Positions 53,506 to 56,815 of a stretch of DNA of 56,815 bases are shown here, one piece after another (within the stretch, counting starts at the first letter, position 1; every line of letters starts with the position of its first letter). This stretch comes from an uncultured Pelagibacteraceae bacterium (GTDB lineage: Bacteria; Pseudomonadota; Alphaproteobacteria; Pelagibacterales; Pelagibacteraceae): the NCBI GenBank assembly GCA_902557155.1, contig CACDYR010000008.1:1-56815 (forward strand), read 5' to 3'. A program made the position numbers and the translations under genes. Under the pieces are notes generated by a model that ran no database searches, was not told where the DNA came from, and saw nothing but the letters and a program-made list of their open reading frames with translations.

Positions 53506-54512
53506 TAAGAGATTTTATGCAAAGTTTCAGCGATATCACACATTCTATTTGAAAAGCCCCACTCATTATCATACCATGCTGATATTTTACCCATATTACT
53601 TCCAACTACATTTGTTAAAGAAGCATCTACTATTGCAGAAGCAGGATGATGATTAAAATCTATAGATACTAATTTTTCATGAGTAACTTCTAAGATGTTT
53701 TTTAATTTATTTTTTGATGCTTGTTCAAAGGCATCATTAATTTTTTTTATATTAATATCTTTTTTTGTACAAAAAACTAATTCAACAAGAGAAACATTAG
53801 GAGTGGGTACCCTCATCGCAACACCTTCTAGTTTCCCTTTTAGGTTTGGTATTATTTCTCCTATTGCTTTCGAAGCTCCTGTTGAAGTAGGAACGATGGA
53901 TTGACTTGCAGATCTCGCTCTTCTGAGATCTTTGTGAGAGTTATCTAAAATTCTCTGATCGCTAGTAAATGCATGAATTGTAGTCATAAAACCTTTTTCA
54001 ATTTCAAAATTTTGATCAAGAACACTGATTACTGGTGCTAAACAATTGGTTGTGCATGAAGCTGCAGATATTATTTTATCCTCTTTAGTAATTATATTTT
54101 CATTAACACCAAATACTATTGTTTTATCAGCATTTTTACATGGAGCAGAAACGATCACCTTTTTTGCACCATTTTCTATATGAGCAAGAAGTTTTTCTTT
54201 CGAATTAAATTTTCCAGTGCATTCGAAAACATAATCAACATCATGTTTTTTCCAATTTATGTCTTCAATTTTTGTTTCTTGAGAAAATGTAATTTTATTT
54301 TTATTAATTATTAAATGATTTGGATCATAATCTAAATCAGCATTTAATTTTCCATGTATAGAATCATATTTGATTAATTTAGATGTAGTTTCTGAATTTG
54401 ACCTGTTGTTTATATGATTAATTTTTAAATTTTTATTTTTACTTTCTACAATTGATCTAACAACCATACGACCAATCCGTCCCATTCCATTAATTCCAAT
54501 TTTAATTGTCAT
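53505..54512 (-). CDS. gap: Glyceraldehyde-3-phosphate dehydrogenase, type I
   Basis: 335 residues. GINGMGRIGR (7-16), catalytic C153 in ASCTTNCLAP and H180. The cofactor-selecting aspartate after strand 2 (usually AINDLTD) is replaced: INNRSN (34-39), with Asn and Arg in place of Asp and Leu. By family knowledge this favours acceptance of NADP, in line with a biosynthetic direction. It follows tkt by 1 bp. Confidence 0.96.
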   Translation of the reverse strand: MTIKIGINGMGRIGRMVVRSIVESKNKNLKINHINNRSNSETTSKLIKYDSIHGKLNADLDYDPNHLIINKNKITFSQETKIEDINWKKHDVDYVFECTGKFNSKEKLLAHIENGAKKVIVSAPCKNADKTIVFGVNENIITKEDKIISAASCTTNCLAPVISVLDQNFEIEKGFMTTIHAFTSDQRILDNSHKDLRRARSASQSIVPTSTGASKAIGEIIPNLKGKLEGVAMRVPTPNVSLVELVFCTKKDINIKKINDAFEQASKNKLKNILEVTHEKLVSIDFNHHPASAIVDASLTNVVGSNMGKISAWYDNEWGFSNRMCDIAETLHKIS

Positions 54513-54513
54513 T

Positions 54514-56472
54514 TTATTTATTTAATAATTTTTTAGTAATATTTTTAATGTTTGTACTCTCTAGCCCAAAATATTTATAAATTTCTTTATAGGGTGCACT
54601 TTTTCCGAATTCATCAATTCCAAAAGCAATACCGTTATCACCTAAATATTTTTTCCAACAATCGCTTGATCCAGCTTCAATGGATATTTTAAATTTTGTT
54701 TCTTCTAAAATTTTATTTTTATAAGATTTAGATTGTAATTCAAAAAGTTCCATACAAGGCATTGATACCACCTTGGAATATATTTTATCTTTGGCTAATT
54801 TATGGCTAACCTCTAAAGCTAGATTAACTTCAGATCCACTCGCTAATATTGTTAGATTAATTTTTTTATTTATTCTTAAAACCTCGTAAGCACCTAATGA
54901 GCATAAGTTTTTATTTGAGTATCTTTTTCTTACTGGATTTAAATTTTGTCTTGTTAAAGATAGTACGCTAGGTGTTTTTGAACTTTTTAATGCATGTTCC
55001 CAACACTCGATAGTTTCAATTCTATCTGCAGGTCTGAATACATTCAGGTTAGGTATAGCACGCAAGCCCGAAAGCTGTTCTATAGGTTGATGGGTAGGGC
55101 CATCTTCTCCGAGCCCAATAGAGTCGTGAGTCATCACATAAATGACTCTTTTTTTCATTAAGGCAGACAATCTGATCGAAGGTTTGCAATAATCAGAAAA
55201 TATTAAAAAAGTACCTCCATAAGGAATTAGATTACTGTGAAGTGCGATACCATTCATAACTCCACTCATTGCGTGTTCTCTCACCCCGTAGTGAATGTAG
55301 TCACCAGTAAAATCTCCAGGTTTAATTATTTTATGGTTTTTAGTTTTTGTATTATTTGATCCCGCTAAATCAGCAGAGCCACCAATTAAATTATTTTTTT
55401 GTTTTGTTAATGCATTCAATGTCATTTCTGAACATTTTCTAGTAGCTAAACTTTTTTGCTCCTTTATTGCATTCTCTTTTTCTTTCTTAAGCACCGTAGT
55501 AAAATTATTTTTTAAAGTTTGATTAAATTTTATTTTTTTTCTTTTTAATGCTTTGTTCCATTTTTTTTCTAAAATTTCACCTCTTTGGCCAATTTTTCTC
55601 CATTCATTTAAAATTTTATTTGGGATATCAAAAGGTTTGGTTTTCCAATTTAAGGCTTTTCTTACAAGCTTGATTTCATCTACTCCCAATGGACTTCCAT
55701 GGGACGATGCTTTTCCTGATTTATTTGGTGAACCATATCCAATCTTTGTTTTACAAGAAATCACTGAAGGTTTTTTAGCTTTTTGAACTTTTTTTAGTGC
55801 TTTAAAAATTTCTTTTTCATTATGACCGTTGATAGAAATATAATCCCAACCATATCCTTCAAATCTTTTTTTAAAATTATCTGAAACCGCGAGATTTGTT
55901 GGACCATCAATTGAAATTGAATTGTTATCAAATAGCATAACTAAATTTTTAAGTTTTAAATGTCCTGCTAAACTCATCGCTTCATGACTTATTCCTTCCA
56001 TTAAGCATCCATCTCCAGCTAAAACATAAGTTTTGTGATTAATTAAATCTTTACCTAATTTATTTTTTAAAATTTCTTCGGCTATTGCGAAACCAACTGC
56101 ATTAGATATACCTTGTCCAAGAGGACCTGTTGTAGTTTCAATACCTGTTTTCGGATGATATTCAGGATGTCCAGCACAAATAGAATTAAGCTGCCTAAAT
56201 TTTTTAATATTATTAATTGATATGCTTTTATATCCAGTTAGGTAAAGCAAAGAATATAAAAGCATAGAACCATGACCAGCAGACAAAACAAATCTATCTC
56301 TATTTAACCAATCTGGATTCTTTGGATTAAATCTTAAAAAATTTTTGAATAACACTGTTGCAACATCTGCCATCCCCATTGGCATTCCTGGGTGACCTGA
56401 ATTTGCTTTTTGAACAGCATCAATTGATAAAAATCTGATGCAATTAGCTAAATCATTGTGTAGTTTGCTCAA
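54514..56472 (-). CDS. tkt: Transketolase
   Basis: 652 residues, typical. Thiamine-diphosphate site LAGDGCLMEGISHEAMSLAG with the later NNS, catalytic GVREHAMSGVMNG glutamate and GLGEDGPTHQP. A TTG start is used, with AGGAT about 5 bases before it. It moves two-carbon units and so links the triose/hexose genes of the same operon with pentose and sedoheptulose phosphates, which may also feed GmhA. First gene of the minus-strand operon tkt-gap-pgk-fba-thiE-efp-suhB. Confidence 0.97.
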   Translation of the reverse strand: MSKLHNDLANCIRFLSIDAVQKANSGHPGMPMGMADVATVLFKNFLRFNPKNPDWLNRDRFVLSAGHGSMLLYSLLYLTGYKSISINNIKKFRQLNSICAGHPEYHPKTGIETTTGPLGQGISNAVGFAIAEEILKNKLGKDLINHKTYVLAGDGCLMEGISHEAMSLAGHLKLKNLVMLFDNNSISIDGPTNLAVSDNFKKRFEGYGWDYISINGHNEKEIFKALKKVQKAKKPSVISCKTKIGYGSPNKSGKASSHGSPLGVDEIKLVRKALNWKTKPFDIPNKILNEWRKIGQRGEILEKKWNKALKRKKIKFNQTLKNNFTTVLKKEKENAIKEQKSLATRKCSEMTLNALTKQKNNLIGGSADLAGSNNTKTKNHKIIKPGDFTGDYIHYGVREHAMSGVMNGIALHSNLIPYGGTFLIFSDYCKPSIRLSALMKKRVIYVMTHDSIGLGEDGPTHQPIEQLSGLRAIPNLNVFRPADRIETIECWEHALKSSKTPSVLSLTRQNLNPVRKRYSNKNLCSLGAYEVLRINKKINLTILASGSEVNLALEVSHKLAKDKIYSKVVSMPCMELFELQSKSYKNKILEETKFKISIEAGSSDCWKKYLGDNGIAFGIDEFGKSAPYKEIYKYFGLESTNIKNITKKLLNK

Positions 56473-56525
56473 AATTATCCTGACTAGACTAAGAAGAATC
56501 TATTTAATAATATAAACATATATAT

Positions 56526-56815
56526 ATGAATTCTATAAACGAAAAAGAAAAAAAATTAAATATTGCATTAGAGGAATTAAAAAATTTAGATCTAACAAAT
56601 CCTGAATTACAAAAAAATATCGAAAATTTAAGCACAAAACAAAATCAATTAGAAATTGAAAAAACAGAGATTGAAGGAAAATATAAAACGTTACTCGAAG
56701 AACATGAAAATCTGTCAAAAAAACTTGAAGATTTAAAAAATAAAGAAAAGTTGGAAGAAAGAAAACAAATTGAATTTTCTGAAAAAATTGACGAACTTAA
56801 TCAAGAAACCGACAC
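56526..56815 (+). CDS. Coiled-coil protein (3' end off the window)
   Basis: 96 codons are visible from the ATG at 56526 and the frame is open to the right edge. The sequence is almost entirely charged heptads (Lys, Glu, Leu, Asn, Gln), with EKEKKLNIALEELKNLD near the start, so a long coiled coil is expected. In alphaproteobacteria small coiled-coil proteins of the DUF4164/ZapA neighbourhood lie divergent from tkt, but this cannot be confirmed from the fragment. Divergent from tkt with a 53-bp spacer. Confidence 0.75.
   Translation, partial: MNSINEKEKKLNIALEELKNLDLTNPELQKNIENLSTKQNQLEIEKTEIEGKYKTLLEEHENLSKKLEDLKNKEKLEERKQIEFSEKIDELNQETD

Noticed and set aside
56533..56718. 61-residue minus-strand frame at the right end
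   Set aside because: Antisense to the coiled-coil gene; the phenylalanine-rich translation is the complement of lysine codons.

Overview
The window looks like a hypervariable surface-polysaccharide island of a SAR11-type (Pelagibacterales) alphaproteobacterium, followed by conserved core genome. The reasons are the extreme A+T content, lysine-rich proteins, near-zero intergenic space, a 5S rRNA gene standing alone beyond the island, and a right flank with alphaproteobacterial genes (bL36 of the zinc-free type, a tiny aa3-oxidase subunit IV next to split pntA/pntB, TrcR). From established knowledge, SAR11 genomes carry a hypervariable region between 23S and 5S rRNA, and this fits that place. 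No 16S/23S, insertion sequence, integrase, phage gene or CRISPR array was seen.

Layout. 1-3377: a DUF4956 membrane protein, a secreted CotH-like/beta-helix protein and a VTC-domain (polyphosphate-polymerase-like) protein. 3439-12533: sugar-nucleotide genes: gmhA, a neuB-like synthase, hddA, then a minus-strand operon (SDR, transaldolase, CmoA-like methyltransferase, second methyltransferase-like protein, inositol-monophosphatase-family phosphatase), an SDR, a neuA-like cytidylyltransferase and a glycosyltransferase-like protein. 12604-16648: PhyH-type dioxygenase, surface-carbohydrate protein, ABC half-transporter. 16750-28401: ATP-grasp/PHP/DegT/GMC cassette, epimerases, glycosyltransferases, gmd, and a ColD-like PLP dehydratase whose lysine is replaced by histidine, ending with a second GMC oxidoreductase. 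28402-44976: membrane proteins, acyltransferase, glycosyltransferases, O-antigen ligase, WecA-like initiating transferase, FkbM methyltransferase and a methyltransferase-like/GT2 fusion. 44977-45392: solo 5S rRNA, rpmJ and a 36-residue oxidase subunit. 45413-48212: pntAA-pntAB-pntB. 48226-56472 (minus): initiator tRNA-Met, rpsU, trcR, rpmE, suhB, efp, thiE, fba, pgk, gap, tkt. The last bases start a coiled-coil gene on the plus strand.

Working together (inference): the WecA-like enzyme loads a first sugar phosphate on undecaprenyl phosphate. About ten glycosyltransferases extend it with heptose, ulosonate and GDP-dideoxyhexose type sugars, decorated by methyl, acyl and oxidised groups. An ABC half-transporter may flip the lipid-linked glycan, and the O-antigen ligase would transfer it. 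GDP-mannose supply (manB/manC), GmhB and HddC are not in the window. The right flank supplies gluconeogenic/pentose carbon, NADPH via transhydrogenase, and translation parts.

Strand switches are very frequent in the island. All nine convergent gene pairs meet within 17 bp or overlap, which suggests piecewise cassette replacement.
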